64,000 nucleotides of DNA from Bryopsis sp. KO-2023 (Eukaryota > Chlorophyta > Ulvophyceae > Bryopsidales > Bryopsidaceae): NCBI GenBank assembly GCA_030272585.1, contig BSYQ01000011.1, forward strand, positions 1,984,001 through 2,048,000, in the 5' to 3' direction. The notes beneath the pieces were generated by a model. That model was not told the origin of the DNA. It did not search any database and was given only the letters and a program-made list of their open reading frames with translations. The stretch's first letter is position 1. Every line of letters begins with the position of its first letter. Of this stretch, positions 1 to 12,764 are shown piece by piece. A program made the translations under genes and the position numbers.

Positions 1-23
1 ATTTCAGTGGAAAGGCTGCAGCA

Positions 24-2373
24 TTGACCAACCTGACCAAAGGCAATCAACAGTTCATATGGGGACAAGAAGAACAACAGGCATTTGAGGATCTCAAGGA
101 TGCATTATGCTCTGCACCTGTTTTGATACATCCAAGGGAGGATTGGCCCTGGATTGTGGCCACTGATGGCAGTCAATCAGGAGTGGGGGGAGTATTGATG
201 CAAGAGGGACCAGATGGGTTGCATCCAGTGGCTTTTGAATCCCATAAGCTGACTGATGCTGAAACAAGGTACCCAATCCATGAGATTGAGTTGTTGGGGA
301 TTGTCCACTGTCTCAAGAAGTGGAGAGCATATTTGGAAGGAAGGGAGTTTGTTCTCAGGACAGACAACCAGTCACTGGTATGGCTGGATTCTCAACAGCA
401 TCTGAGCAGAAGACAAGCCAGATGGGTGGAGTTTTTAGCTCCTTTCAGGTTCCAAACAGTGCACATCCCAGGAAAGGATAATGTGGTGGCTGATGCCCTC
501 TCCAGATGTCCACATCCAGTGGATCCAAGGGATTCTGGAAGTGGAGGGGGAGATTTGAAGGCATCTACACCAGATGGCACAACAAAAACTCTTGTGAAGC
601 ATGATGGCAAAGTTCAGAGGTACCAAGGCTTGGGGGCCTGGGGAGAGAATCATCCACAGGATCTTGTGTTTGATGAACAACCAGGAGAGCCATTGGGTTC
701 CAGATTGGTGAAGGTTACTGGATGCCAAACTGGAAAGCTGCCTGAGAGACTGAAAACAGATGTGATGCCAAATGATGCAAGAGGAGGTACCAACAGGGGT
801 ACTGTAAATGAATTGTCAAGATCTGATGAACAAATCAATGCACTGGAGAAAACATCCATGGAACCTGTGGCTCAAGGGAGTCCACAAGAGGTTGCTGATG
901 CCCAGAAGAATGATGTACATTGCAAGGAAATCCTGAAGAGATTGGATTCTGACATCCAGACCCAAAGGGTGTTCAAGATGTCTGATGATGGAGTTCTACA
1001 GACTGTGGAAGGGAAGATTGTGGTTCCACAGAACCTGAAAGCAATGGTGATGAAAGAAGGGCATGATAGTCTGATTGGAGGACACAAAGGGAAGGAGAGA
1101 ACACTAGCTGTGTTGCAACAGCATTTCTGGTGGAAGAAGATGTCCCAAGAGGTAGCCCAGTATTGCAGGAGCTGCCCAGTGTGCCAGAAGACTAAATCAT
1201 CAACCCAGAAGTTGGCTGGAGACCTACAACCATTGCAGATCCCCAACAGGAGATGGAGCTCAGTGAGCTTGGATCTCATTACAGGACTACCAAGGACTGA
1301 GAGGGGAAAGGATGCTATAGTGGTGTTTGTGGACAGGATGTCCAAAATGTCCCATTTCTGTGCCACAGAAGGAACCATTGGAGCTGTTGGGATGGCAAGG
1401 ATGCTGTTTGATGAAGTTTGGAGGCATCATGGATCTGGTGTCTGACAGGGATGCCAGATTCACCTCTGAATTGTGGAAGGAACTGATGAAGCTGGTGGGT
1501 ACCACACTAAAGATGTCATCTGCCAGGCATCCACAATCAGATGGCCAAACAGAGAGGTTAAACAGGATACTGGAAGAAAGCTTGAGAGCCTATGTCAGCC
1601 ATGCCCAAACAGATTGGGATTTGAAGTTGAGTGCAGCAGAATTTGTGTACAACCAAGGGAAACAATCAAGTACTGGGTATAGCCCATTCTACTTGAATTC
1701 TGGAGAAGAACCTTTGGTGCCTGCAGCCTTGTTGGGGAGGAAGAAGATTGAGACACCCATCAGAGGTGTGGATGAAATCTTGAATGATCTGAAGATGGAT
1801 GTGGAGGTAGCCAAGACATGCATTGCTAGAGCTCAGAACAGACAGAAGCAAAGTGCAGACAAGCACAGGAGAACAGATGAGTTCAGTGTGGATGACAGGG
1901 TCCTCCTGAGTACTAAGGACTTGAAGCTGGCTGGAGACAGATGCAAGAAGCTTGGACCCAAATATGTGGGACCATTCAGAGTGCTGAAGAGAGTGGGCCA
2001 AGTGGCCTATGAATTGGAAGTGCCCCAGCAGTGGAGTCTACATCCAGTGTTCCACATATCCAAGTTGAGAAGATATATCCAGGATGAACAGCATGGGGAA
2101 AGGGAACCCAACCCAGTTCCTCCTGAGATCATTGATGGAAACACAGAGTTCCATGTGGAGAGGATATTGGATCACAGAGAGATCAGAAGAGGCAGAGGCA
2201 GGGGGAGGACCTCAAGAGAGTTCCTCATCAGATGGCAGGGGTATGATAGAGGCCATGACAGTTGGGAGCCTATCAGGAATCTGGAAAACTGCCCAGAAAT
2301 TGCAGCAGCATACTTCCAGCAAAACAATCTGGAGGCATCAATCCAGGAAAGGAGGATTTGGAAATGGAGTTGA
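24..2373 (+). pseudogene. pol: Gyp-1 pol remnant: RNase H, integrase, chromodomain (frameshifted)
   Basis: Two overlapping reading frames (24-1445 and 1327-2373) together encode the C-terminal part of a Ty3/gypsy polyprotein. The first has the RT/RNase H connection, RNase H with the TDGSQ motif near residue 48, the integrase HHCC zinc region (HDSL...GGHKG...CRSCPVC) and the first catalytic Asp (SLDLITG). The second continues with the second Asp (VSDRDARF), the Glu block (HPQSDGQTERLN) and a chromodomain at about 2150-2330 (FLIRWQGY, SWEP). The frame change at about 1427-1440 falls between RHHG and LVSDRD and fits a small deletion that loses one or two codons. The chromodomain places it among chromoviruses. 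It cannot make a full protein. Confidence 0.85.
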
Positions 2374-2505
2374 TTGAGATTGAAGTCTACAGTGAGTACA
2401 AATGAGAGATATCCCTGAAGAGACAAGGGAATGAGAAAAGAATTTTAGTCTATGACTGATGGGGGTTCAGGGGAGATGGTGTTAGTGCTGAGACCAGGTC
2501 AGCTA

Positions 2506-2817
2506 TTTTCTTAGTGGAAGTGGAAGTGTGGGCTTAGTGGGATTCGAACTCGTGATCTCCGGATCGCGAGTCTTACTTTTTCTGTCCGAACCACTCGGCT
2601 GAGTGTTGGTTGTTGACGGTTAGTTGGGTGACTGACCGGACTAAGGGACAATTGTGTGACAATGTGTGAATGAGTGAGAAGTGGTTCCGGGGAGGATTCG
2701 AACCTCCGCCGCAACCGTAACTGTCTTTGATCGGTCCGCACTACAAGAGTAGTGTGGTGGTGGACTCGGTGTTCTTTGTAAAGTTCCATTGTCTTTAAAA
2801 CACTCCCGTGTCTTACA
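2506..2817 (+). repeat. Gyp-1 3' LTR, 5' end deleted
   Basis: It matches the Gyp-2 LTR at 14921-15240 with scattered differences, but lacks its first bases. It contains two antisense tRNA-like stretches at about 2528-2606 and 2682-2745, each with a B-box-like GGATTCGAAC core read on the minus strand. Confidence 0.8.
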
Positions 2818-2837
2818 ACGTCTTTGGTCAAAGGATC

Positions 2838-2984
2838 AGATTCGGTTGTGGGCCTGAGGGATTGACAAAAGAAGGAACGGTTGGGCAGTCCTATTACCAG
2901 ACCTGGTGTAACGTTCGATGCACATCAAGGAGTGCAGCCTATGGCTGACAAGCTGGATGCAATCAAGCAGTGGCCCACACCAGT
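2838..2984 (+). pseudogene. Gyp-2 pol fragment, end of reverse transcriptase
   Basis: One frame reads LGSPITRPGVTFDAHQG followed by KLDAIKQWPTPV. This is the usual Ty3/gypsy segment between the RT thumb and RNase H (LGHxITxxGV ... KxxAIxxWPxP). It ends where the TGCACAG-rich repeat starts at 2985. Upstream, a stop lies just before this fragment, so only about 48 codons are recognisable. Confidence 0.6.
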
Positions 2985-3527
2985 CATGGGCTGCACAGGA
3001 CAGACCCCTGTCCTGTGCACCCTGTGCTGTCCTGTCCTGTTTTTCGAAATTCCACAGGCTAGAACAGAACAGACTGTCTGTTCTGTGCACAGGTCGGACC
3101 TGTGCTGCACAGGTGAGCAGACCTGCACAGCACAGCACAGAACTGCACAGAATCTGCACAGAATCTGCACAGAATCTGCACAGAAACTGCACAGATTTTG
3201 CACAGACCCTGTCTGTGCTGTGCTGTACAGGTCTGTGCACCTGTGCAGCATAGTGTAGTGAATCCGCCTGCAGACCGCTATTGTGGGCTGCTGGCTGTGA
3301 ACTGCAAGCCTGAAACGGCTTGGAGGGAAAGAATAGACGACTTGGAAGCGAGACAAAGGGAGTTCAATCCCAAAGTAAGGTTACAAGAACGTTCAAACCC
3401 CAAGAACTTATAGAATACCCTAGCAGCCTTGATCCCAACTGATCATAGGCTGTAACATCAATCTGCATCAGTGCTGCAAGCTATCAGACCTTGCAGTCCT
3501 GTCAATCAGAGCCCAGCTCAGCCCCAC

Positions 3528-4168
3528 TGTAACGATTCTGCCCCTGCAGATCGCTTTTTCCACTCAAGTCCATTGAAGACTGCGACCCTGCCGGTCTGCC
3601 AGTCTGAACTGCCGTTCTATTGAACGACCATGGGAGAGACACTTGAACCTAGCAAGGTTCAAGGGCGAGATCAGGTTCCAAACTAAGGTTACAAGAATGT
3701 CCAAGCCCCAACAACTTATACCGTTTCTTCCAACCCTGATCCAAACTGATCCTAAGCCATAACATCAGTCTGCATCAGTGTTGCAGACCATCAAACTACC
3801 AAGTCCCTTTCAGTCCTCTTTCATGACATGCAGCCTCAGACACCTTGCACGGTACTGCGGTCCTGAGTCTGCCACCTAAGACCTTCTAGAACTTTGTGCC
3901 TACCAGCTCTGCAGCCCACGTTCTGCAGCGCTGTCAGCACCTGTCTGTCGTCAGCAAACCTGCCAGCCCGACTACTCTGCCACTTCGTCAGTCTGTCAAT
4001 CTGCTGACTGCCAGCCTATTAGTCTGCAGGTCTAAAGGACCTGAACCATTCCTGCTTCTGCTGAATCATAGCAGTCAACCTGCAGCTCTAACCTGTCAGC
4101 CCAATCACTGCCAGTCTGCAAGCCTGCAGGTCTGCCTGAATCTCCTTTGATTCTGCCGAATCCTTACA
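3528..4168 (-). repeat. LARD LTR, left copy (3' LTR)
   Basis: It is 641 bp, TGTAACGATTCTG at the left and CCGAATCCTTACA at the right on the plus strand. It matches 11876-12516 without a difference that I could see. Rich in CTGCAG and CAGTCTGC words. Confidence 0.85.
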
Positions 4169-7100
4169 TTCCTCCCCATCTAGTTGGCAGTAGTCCCTTA
4201 CTGCCCTAAGAGAACGATAACAACCTTGTCCCTTGGATTTCAAACACCCAAAGAAACACTCAAAGTTCAGTTTGAAAAGTTGCTATCCCATCTTGCCAAC
4301 TGCCAAACACCTTTTGGAAGGACTGACCACTGAAAATATCTTTTCGACAAAAATTGCAAAATAAAATATAGCCTCTTTCTCAACATTCTGATGTGTACCT
4401 TTGAATTGCCTAGAAAACTGCTCAGAAAAATCCCAATAACACAAACAAGAAACCCGAATGAACTTCTCTTTCGGAATTGTACTGTGCTACTGAACAAAAT
4501 TCAATTCCTTTCTGCAGCCTGTTAACTCAACAGATTTTTATTTTGACCATAAGAAAATCCAACAGAAAAATAGCAAAAATCTGCTGCAGCTTTCAGAGTC
4601 TCAGCAATTCACTTTTCTGCCTTCTTTAAGATAAGAATGTTGCTATTCTGCTCAAATATTTTGCAACTACCCAAACTTCTGAAACTTCATGTTGCCCCAT
4701 AATTTCAAAAGCAACATTTGCATATTGAAAACCTGCAAACTGCCACTACCACAATCTGCAAATTCTCTGCAACTACTGCCACAGTCTGCAACCCAGCAAA
4801 CTGGTGCTGCCACAATCCAGAACTCTACAAACTGTTGCTGCCAAAATTTGCAACTCAGCAAAATACCACTTTCACAATATGCAAACTGTCTTGGAGTAAA
4901 GAAGAAGGTTGAATGACTGAAGTTCTGTCTCCCAAAAGAAGTTTCCAACCTTTTGAAAACCAAGAGATCACCAGCCACTCCAGCAGCTCCTCAGAGTTGA
5001 AGCTCCTTGCTGCATACTGAGCTGCCACATGTCTCCACCAAGTTAGCCTTCCGCATAGCAATGAAAAGCGAGCGATAGGATCTTGCAACAACAAGTCTCC
5101 AGATGTTCTTCAATGAAGAAGTGAGCTTGCTCCTCAATTTTTCCCTGAAGCATGCTCCCTTCTGTTCCTGCTTCCTCTCTCCTGAGTCATGAATGTTCAG
5201 AGTACCTACAGATTGATTGCATTAATTGTTCCCGAGTTCTTCCATGCCTTCTCCGGTTTTCCCATATATGAATCTATACAAACCAGAGTATATGAAAACC
5301 CAGAAACTCCACTTGGCCTATCCTGACTTAATGAAATCAACCCTTTCTTTCAACCAACAAGACTTCACTCAGTGACATTTCCTTTTTCTTTTGAACTCTG
5401 CTGCTCAAATAAATATCCTACAACTGAGTGCTGAAAGAATCCATACCAATGTACCCTCTGAAATTCAGTAACCTCAAGTGAGCACCAATCCAACTGACTC
5501 AATCAATGGTCCTGCAAACTTCTGTAAATTCCAAACCAACTAAATCCACAGCAAAATATGTGTCACGTACCAGAATATTTCAGTCCACCAGAAACACCCT
5601 TGCTAGACTGCAAATGTTTTAATTCTGCATCGTCCCAAAGTAGTGAACTATGCCTAGTTGCCTAATCCACTCTGCAAGAATAGTAGAACTGAAAACACAT
5701 ATTTACTGACCACCAAGATATTGCAAACACTATCCATCAATTCCCATCAGCTCTGAAAGAGTACTACTAACAACCTCTTCCTTTCCTTAGAAACCTTGAT
5801 GAAAACATCTGTCTTTTTGCAACACCTACTGAAATAAATGCAATTTTGGAAAAACAAAAACGAAACGCATCGGTTCAACCGAGGCCTCCTCCCCATCTGA
5901 AATGGAGCTTGTCCTCAAGCAAAACCATGCAACCATGCAAAACCATATCACTGTCCCAGCTACAGAAAGTTGAGCTGTTCGGAGCAGCCAAAATAACCCC
6001 AAACAACTGAACAAACTACTTCAGAAAACAAGCTTGAAAAAACTGAAGGCCTGAATGTGCTCTGCCAAAGTCAGAAAAATCTGCTGCCCCAGATTGTAAC
6101 CAAATGTTCAGTTCTCAACCTTTCTGATATATTTTGTCCTCACACAAATATACACCAACTACGCCACCAAAGATCAAAGCTATTTCTGATTCATTGACTA
6201 GAAAAGAAATAGAAAAGAAAGAAAACACAGAAAATTTTGCAGCCCTGCAAAGTGTTCCTGCAGCTAACAGGTTCTGCACCTGCAATTTACCAACTGCCCA
6301 TAACAAATTTCCAGATCTCCTGCAAAAAATTTCACTGTCCCTTTTGTTTCTTTGTATGTAAAGCTGAACCTGACCATTGAATGTCATAACCTTCAGCTCC
6401 TGATCTTTGACACCATGCTATCCATGCATCAAGTTCAAACACTAGCCCATGGTGTTTACTAGTACATCGTCATGAAATAAAAGAGCTGCCAACTCATGAT
6501 ACTTCATGTCTAACCACTGCAAACAAACTCAAAAAGAAATCCACCTGAAAATCTGAATCCTACCTGAAAATCTGAATCCTGCCTGAAAATCTGAGAGAAC
6601 CATTCTTTTCTTTTCTTTAACTCTGCTGATTTCCACTGATTCAAACACCAAATCAGAGATAGATCTTCAGAAACTGAAAATCCTTTTGCTTTTCCTTCTG
6701 AGCTTTATATTTCTCACAATAATATTTGAACTACCGCTGATCCATGTATATTTAGACTTCTCAAAGAAATCAGAAATATAGACTTCACCCCTGATTTTCT
6801 TTCTTGATCTTCTGAAAATCTGCAACTCAAACCAGATCTAATGTATCGAATCAAAATAAAGCATTTTCCAGATTTCAGTCACTGCCAATTAAGTCCAAAA
6901 GTGACTGCAACAATACCAAGTTCTGTCACTGAAAATTGCTATCTCTGATGCAGTTTGACACAACCATATCTTTCACGGGGAACCCTGAATTTCCCTCAGA
7001 AAATTTTCAGCTCAACAACCAGTCTATGGACCTGTAAAATAGAAATCAGAGTCCTCCTTTCAAGCAAAAACTGCAACTCCATCTGCAGTCTGAAATAGAG

Positions 7101-10100
7101 CCCAAATCTCTTATTTTCAAGCCTTTCAAATGTTGTAATTCTGCCACTGATTTGCCAAACTAATTTCCATCAACAAAACTGAAATGAAAGCTCTTCTGTA
7201 GGTTTCTGTATCTGCACATTTTAATTAGCCATACTCAAGTGGCGACAAATACTAACACCACGAAGATAAATCTCACAATGCATCAGATATTTTTCTCTAA
7301 ACCAATACTCTGATCCTCTTTCCTCTAGAGCTGAGGTCTCTTCACACTCTGCAACTCCTAGAAAAGATCATTGTATTTTCCTTCGATTCAGCTACATTCC
7401 TTCATCAATCTGAAAATTTCTCTAGCCAATTTCAGAACCCCAGCTAGCTTCCATTTTATAGGCAAGATGTAGATATTCCAATTCTACATCCCTACCTATC
7501 GATATACGATTTTCTCCACGTCACGAAATCACCGACAATAAAAATTCAGTTCCTTCTCAAAACATCAATCGCACGCCGTACACAATCTGCCTGGCATGTA
7601 TTCTCATTTCAGCCGCACGCCGCACACGGCCTGCCTGGCATGTACACTTCACTTCGAAGTTTGGACTATGTCCTTTAAAGTAGACTTCATTAGGTCTACC
7701 CAGCCCATAACTCCTCGCTCACAAAAACAAATCTGATGTGCCTGCAGAACACATCATGCAGGTCAGGTGTGGCCCCACATGACCACACACACCCTGCCTC
7801 CGAGAGCTGAGCAGTCGTGGCTACACTCGGCCCAACAACCCCCTCAAGCTCAGAATCCTCCTCCAAAAATTCTGCAAGTCAGTACTCCCCGCACTGCACC
7901 TCAGAACTTTTCCTTGAAAATCTGCAGATGCTGCGACTCCCCGCCCAGCATCTACCAACTCACAGTCTGCAGGTCCCACGCGTCGCCTAGTGGGTACCTC
8001 CTGCAACACTGCTCACCTTCTCCTCAAGGTCTCCAGAATTCCCTGCACCAGTGTCCTTGCCCGGACCACCACCTGCAGAAATTCCATCCACCAGACTTAC
8101 ACACTTCTCCGTAGTTGCGGCTGCACCGGCACTCCAACTTCGGAATGGACTCCGCGCCCATAGGCTACCCTCCCCTGAGGTAACACCCTGTGTGAGTGGC
8201 TACGCCGGCCTTCTCACACTCCACTTCTGTCCTCCTTCGCCTCTTTTCTCACTCCTGCAAGTCCTCCCTGGACTTCCATCCCCGCGAAAACTTGGGGCTG
8301 AGCAACTTTCTTGAGGGATGCTGATCTTAGCTTCCCCGCTCAGTTGTCCTACATGAGTGTATGCTTCCCATGGCACTCCACTCATGCACCATCTCCTCAG
8401 ATGTAGCTACACATGGCTTTTCATCTGCAAGAGATATCTGCAAGTCTTGCTCTCCTTTTCTCACTTCACAACCCATAAGCACCACCTGGTGCTATCACCT
8501 TAAACTCTCTTTTTTTTTTTAACTTGTACTCTTCTCGTAAAAAGCACCTGACTACAATGTGGCTGCAAAAAGAATATAAAACCTGCCACATTTAACTTCC
8601 TTTCTTTTCCTCCTATTTTACCCTAATAAATCAGCAAAATACTGAGTGCACCTCTTTCTTTTGTCACAACAAACCACTAAGTATATTATGGCAGTCCAAA
8701 CACAAAAATCTGCCACAGTTTCTTTGTGTAAAGAATGCATGAAAACTTCAGGTGACTCCAGCATATCACTAATATACTTTCTATCGCCAACAGGATAGAA
8801 ACTCTACCAAAATAACTATCAGAAATATACTCCCTTTGAAAATCAGCAACCACTCTGCATCCAAATGAAAAAGGAAGAACAGAACTATACCAAACAAGCA
8901 AAGAAAACTTCTCTTTTGTTCAGCCATCTGCCCTTTAGACTGCTGCCCTTTTTCTGTGCCTCAAGAGTACCACTGCTAGTTCAATAACTGACCTGAAATT
9001 TTCTGGAAACCTGAATAAACTTCCAGAATGAGATATATCCTGAAAACCTATTTTCCAACACCTCAAAGACAAATAACCAAGAGTGTAACCAGAAATTTCT
9101 TTTCTCTAAGACCAAGCTTCTTCAACCAACTCTGCTACCACCAAAGTCTTGTTGAAATAAAAACCTAGTACCGAGAAAATGCTGCCATCAACCAAAGAAA
9201 ATACCCTCTTAATCAATGGGTAGGATGTGGCTGCTTTATCACTTCAACCTCCCCATCTGATTTCTTTTCTCTTTGAAAGACAATCAGTATTTTCAAACAG
9301 CTTAATTTCCAGAATTCCCTACACTATCTTTGAAAATTCAGTCTCTAACAATACTACCACAATTGAGTATTGTTCCCTTCCAGAAAATTCTCTAATCACT
9401 AGCAACCGTTTACTGCTCAATAAGGGGCATCCTTGAACAAAATAACCTGCCCTCATATCAATGTATCTGACTGAAAATTTTCTGCTAGCGAAAATAGAAG
9501 ATGTCCTATTTCAGAACACCCATAATAGAAGAAAAGATCAGCTACTGCTGTACCAAACATTTCTTTACTTCACCACTATCACTCAGCCTACTAAAGAAGA
9601 GTTCCATGGACCTATTGGTCCCTTCAAAAATCTACATCTTTTCCTGACCTGAAAAGCAAGGCTGCCACAGAAAAATACCTTGCCAATACATCTAATATTT
9701 GCCCTGCCAACAACAGAAAATGATCTGCCACTGATCTATAAAAAGATTGATATTCTGTCATTTGTCCCACCAAACAACAGAAAATAATCTGCCACTAGTC
9801 TATTATAGAACGAAAACTTCATGTCATTGACATTCTTCTGAGAATAACCTGCCACTGGTCTATTCAGAAATCAGAGCAATATACCATAGGGTCCATCAAG
9901 AAAAAGACAAGACAACCCTTCCACAGAAACACAAACACTATACCTCAACTGACCAATAGAGTAGAACTGAAAAGTGCCTTAGCTTTCTGCAAGCAACTCT
10001 AAAATAAGTTCTGACCTTCAGTTCTCCTCATTTCAAGTTCAGAAACGACTCTGAAAAATTCCCTCAAGCTATTGTGCATTCACTGAAACACCTGAAAATG

Positions 10101-10740
10101 TTCCCACAATCAACACAAATGTAGCAAGTGTTCCTGATGTACAAACATCCAAAATATGTATGCACAATCACATCAAAGCTGATGTGACACATGTTCTGAC
10201 CTGCCACTAAAGCCAAGAATTTTTTTTTTCACTGCAACCTTCCACACTCTGAAATGCTGAGTCAACCACTACTGCTCAATCCCACTGAGCCAAGGATAAT
10301 ATTCCACTAGAAGATGCACAAATCCAAGCAATCAAGAAGAGACCTTTATCTCATATCAGCAAGGAAAAGCCTCTGATCAGAGAATCCCAACTTCTGACCA
10401 ATAAAGCTGTCAAATATCACCACCAGACTTTTGAAAGAATATATCAAAACTTCCTGAAAAATCTGCCTGGTCTCAAAGACTCTTTCCAGAATTTTCCCCA
10501 CTGACTTGTAATCAATCAAAGCCTTTCAGAACATCTCCCTCACTTCAGCCTGAAAATTTGACTGCAACTCTGAAATCCTTTATAAAGTGATCAAACATCT
10601 TTTCCAGAATGTGTACTGCAATCAGAAGATCATAGATCACCTGATCCTGAAATCAATCTGAAGCTCACTACTTCTAAAGTCACTTCAATCAACCAACGAA
10701 ATGATCAGATCACTCAAATGTAACCCTGCAAGCACGTAAC
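4169..10740. other. LARD interior, AT-rich, no genes
   Basis: About 6.6 kb with no open frame resembling a known protein. The plus strand is rich in CTGAAAATCTG, CTGCAA and TCTGCCAC words and poor in G, a strand composition bias running the whole length. Short open frames here lack codon structure or recognisable motifs. Confidence 0.6.
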
Positions 10741-11870
10741 ACTCTTGCACCTCACGTCTGCGCTCAACTTACGCTCAATCTGCGCTCAACCTGAGTCAGT
10801 TAAGCGATGCCTGCATCAGTCGCACTCACTGCGCACACTGCAACTCTTCCTGATCGCAGCAACTTAATTTGTGCTGCGCAATTCTCACTCTCGCACACAT
10901 CCTGCCACGTTCTGTGCAAGTCCATCAGATCCTGCACCTTGTGCCGACCTTGCACAGAGCTGCGCGTTCCTGCGTCAGCTGCGCGATCCCTGCATCAGCT
11001 GTTCCTTCAATCGACACGCAGTCCCAACATCGTCTGCGAACTTCCATCAAGAGCTGCACAGTTCCATAAACACTGCGCAGTCCCTGCATCCTGCATAGGC
11101 TGCCCAGCCTGCATCTGCGCGAAATGTCCCATCGACATTGCAATCCGCTGCACGCAGCGTAACTCTGTCGTCTGCAGTGCAATTTCGCATGTGCAGCGCT
11201 TTCCTGTGGCTGCTGCGCGTCACATCATCCACTTACGCAGTGCCAACATTCGCTGCGCACTTCCAGCAAAACCTGCGCACGTTCTGTCTGCGACGCAATC
11301 CTGCCCGCGGTACATTTCCATATTCGCTGCGCAACCTTGTATCAACAGCGTAATTCCACATCTGCGGTACAACTCTGCATCTGCGGCGCAATCCTGGATC
11401 TGCTGCGCATTCCTGGATCTGCTGCGCAGTTCTACACCTGCGACGCAATCCTCCAAATGCTGCGCCACCCAACGTCTCCTGCGACGCTGCATAGTCGTGC
11501 TGCGCTTGACAATGCTGCGCGCCTGTGTGTAAGCTGCGCTTCTACATACTCCAATGTATTGCCCTGCGCTCTACACATCACTTCTGCGAAATCTGTCTGC
11601 CGCAGTGTTCTTACACACACTGCGCCCATTCTACTCCTGACGCTGATTCAGCGACTTTCCTTCACACAGCACACTCGAACACTCCAATAGATAACTGCAA
11701 ATCTGCAAAGCACTGGCGTTTGTCTGCCTTGCAAACCTCTGCTTTGCACTGTGCTGTGTGCCTGCTAGTGTCCTGCGCCTCTGCGCCTTCTCACTGCGCG
11801 TCTGCGCGCATACTGCTGCCTCTGCAGCCTGCCAGACTCGTTTGTGATCTTGTCACAAGCCTGCTCCGAA
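10741..11870. repeat. CTGCGCA-word field in the LARD leader
   Basis: The stretch next to the primer-binding end is dense in CTGCGCA, TGCGCAA and TGCATC words at irregular spacing. It gives long Cys/Ala/Ser-rich open frames in several phases, which I take as a by-product of the repeated word. It forms the 5' leader of the minus-oriented LARD. Confidence 0.55.
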
Positions 11871-11875
11871 ACCAA

Positions 11876-12516
11876 TGTAACGATTCTGCCCCTGCAGATC
11901 GCTTTTTCCACTCAAGTCCATTGAAGACTGCGACCCTGCCGGTCTGCCAGTCTGAACTGCCGTTCTATTGAACGACCATGGGAGAGACACTTGAACCTAG
12001 CAAGGTTCAAGGGCGAGATCAGGTTCCAAACTAAGGTTACAAGAATGTCCAAGCCCCAACAACTTATACCGTTTCTTCCAACCCTGATCCAAACTGATCC
12101 TAAGCCATAACATCAGTCTGCATCAGTGTTGCAGACCATCAAACTACCAAGTCCCTTTCAGTCCTCTTTCATGACATGCAGCCTCAGACACCTTGCACGG
12201 TACTGCGGTCCTGAGTCTGCCACCTAAGACCTTCTAGAACTTTGTGCCTACCAGCTCTGCAGCCCACGTTCTGCAGCGCTGTCAGCACCTGTCTGTCGTC
12301 AGCAAACCTGCCAGCCCGACTACTCTGCCACTTCGTCAGTCTGTCAATCTGCTGACTGCCAGCCTATTAGTCTGCAGGTCTAAAGGACCTGAACCATTCC
12401 TGCTTCTGCTGAATCATAGCAGTCAACCTGCAGCTCTAACCTGTCAGCCCAATCACTGCCAGTCTGCAAGCCTGCAGGTCTGCCTGAATCTCCTTTGATT
12501 CTGCCGAATCCTTACA
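11876..12516 (-). repeat. LARD LTR, right copy (5' LTR)
   Basis: It is 641 bp, the same length and sequence by eye as the left LTR. The primer-binding site lies directly outside its inner end on the minus strand, so this is the 5' LTR of the element. Confidence 0.85.
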
Positions 12517-12764
12517 CCCACGGCCATTCCTGTGGTGCTGAGCGACCTTCTAGAACATTCTAGCTGCCAGCACACCCTGACTGACTGTACGCTGCCTCAG
12601 GGCAGCCAGACTTCTACTTAAAGTACTGCAGGACTGTCAGCAAGCCTGCTGACGTTCTGCAGGGCTGGCAGAAACCCTGATTCGCTACACACAGGTCTGA
12701 CCCTGTGCACAGAACAGACAGTCTCTTCTGTCCTGTCCTGTGCACAGGGGTCTCAGCCCATGTC

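Larger units (their letters stand above)
1..2817 (+). mobile_element. Gyp-1: truncated Ty3/gypsy chromovirus, 3' part
   Basis: The element enters from the left edge of the window, so its 5' LTR, gag, protease and most of the reverse transcriptase are not visible. What remains is the end of pol (RNase H, integrase, chromodomain) and a damaged 3' LTR. Compared with Gyp-2, about 190 bp around the polypurine tract and LTR start is missing. The deletion joins two TTTTCTT stretches at 2506-2512, which looks like a microhomology deletion. The LTR ends in TTACA at 2817. Confidence 0.85.
3528..12516 (-). mobile_element. LARD-like non-coding LTR retrotransposon, 8989 bp
   Basis: It is bounded by two 641-bp LTRs (3528-4168, 11876-12516) that look identical, and by a perfect 5-bp duplication CCCAC (3523-3527, 12517-12521). 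Orientation is minus. Next to the right LTR, at about 11861-11874, the minus strand reads TGGTTTCGGAGCAGG, a primer-binding site like that of Chr-A and Chr-B. Next to the left LTR the minus strand reads GATGGGGAGGAA, a polypurine tract. The 7.7-kb interior has no gag, pol or other recognisable protein. Identical LTRs imply recent insertion, so mobility would depend on proteins from another element. Confidence 0.8.
3254..12689 (-). repeat. Solo LTR (442 bp net), split by the LARD
   Basis: It starts TGTAGTGAATCCGCC at 3254 and ends GATTCGCTACA at 12689, interrupted at 3528-12521. It is alignable by eye to the LARD LTR (shared blocks around AAGGTTACAAGAA and CATCAGTGCTGCA) but clearly diverged. 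Flanks CATAG (3249-3253) and CACAG (12690-12694) look like a 5-bp target duplication with one mismatch. It is older than the LARD that sits inside it. Confidence 0.65.
2985..12762. mobile_element. TGCACAG-rich small repeat element (337 bp net), split
   Basis: Left part 2985-3253, right part 12690-12762, interrupted by a solo LTR that itself holds the LARD. The two ends begin with inverted CATGGGCTG followed by CCCCTGT-type sequence, and the interior is packed with CTGTGCA/TGCACAG and CTGTCC motifs. This resembles the subterminal repeats of a non-autonomous DNA transposon. No matching 8-bp duplication is visible, which agrees with the deletion of host Gyp-2 sequence beside it. No coding capacity. 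Confidence 0.5.

Noticed and set aside
10807-11532. 241-codon Cys/Ala-rich open frame
   Set aside because: Several frames are open at once here because of the repeated CTGCGCA word; there is no domain, splice site or codon pattern.
2985-12762. A 9.8-kb single DNA transposon
   Set aside because: The interior is explained by a solo LTR and the LARD, each with its own target duplication; only 337 bp belong to the outer repeat.
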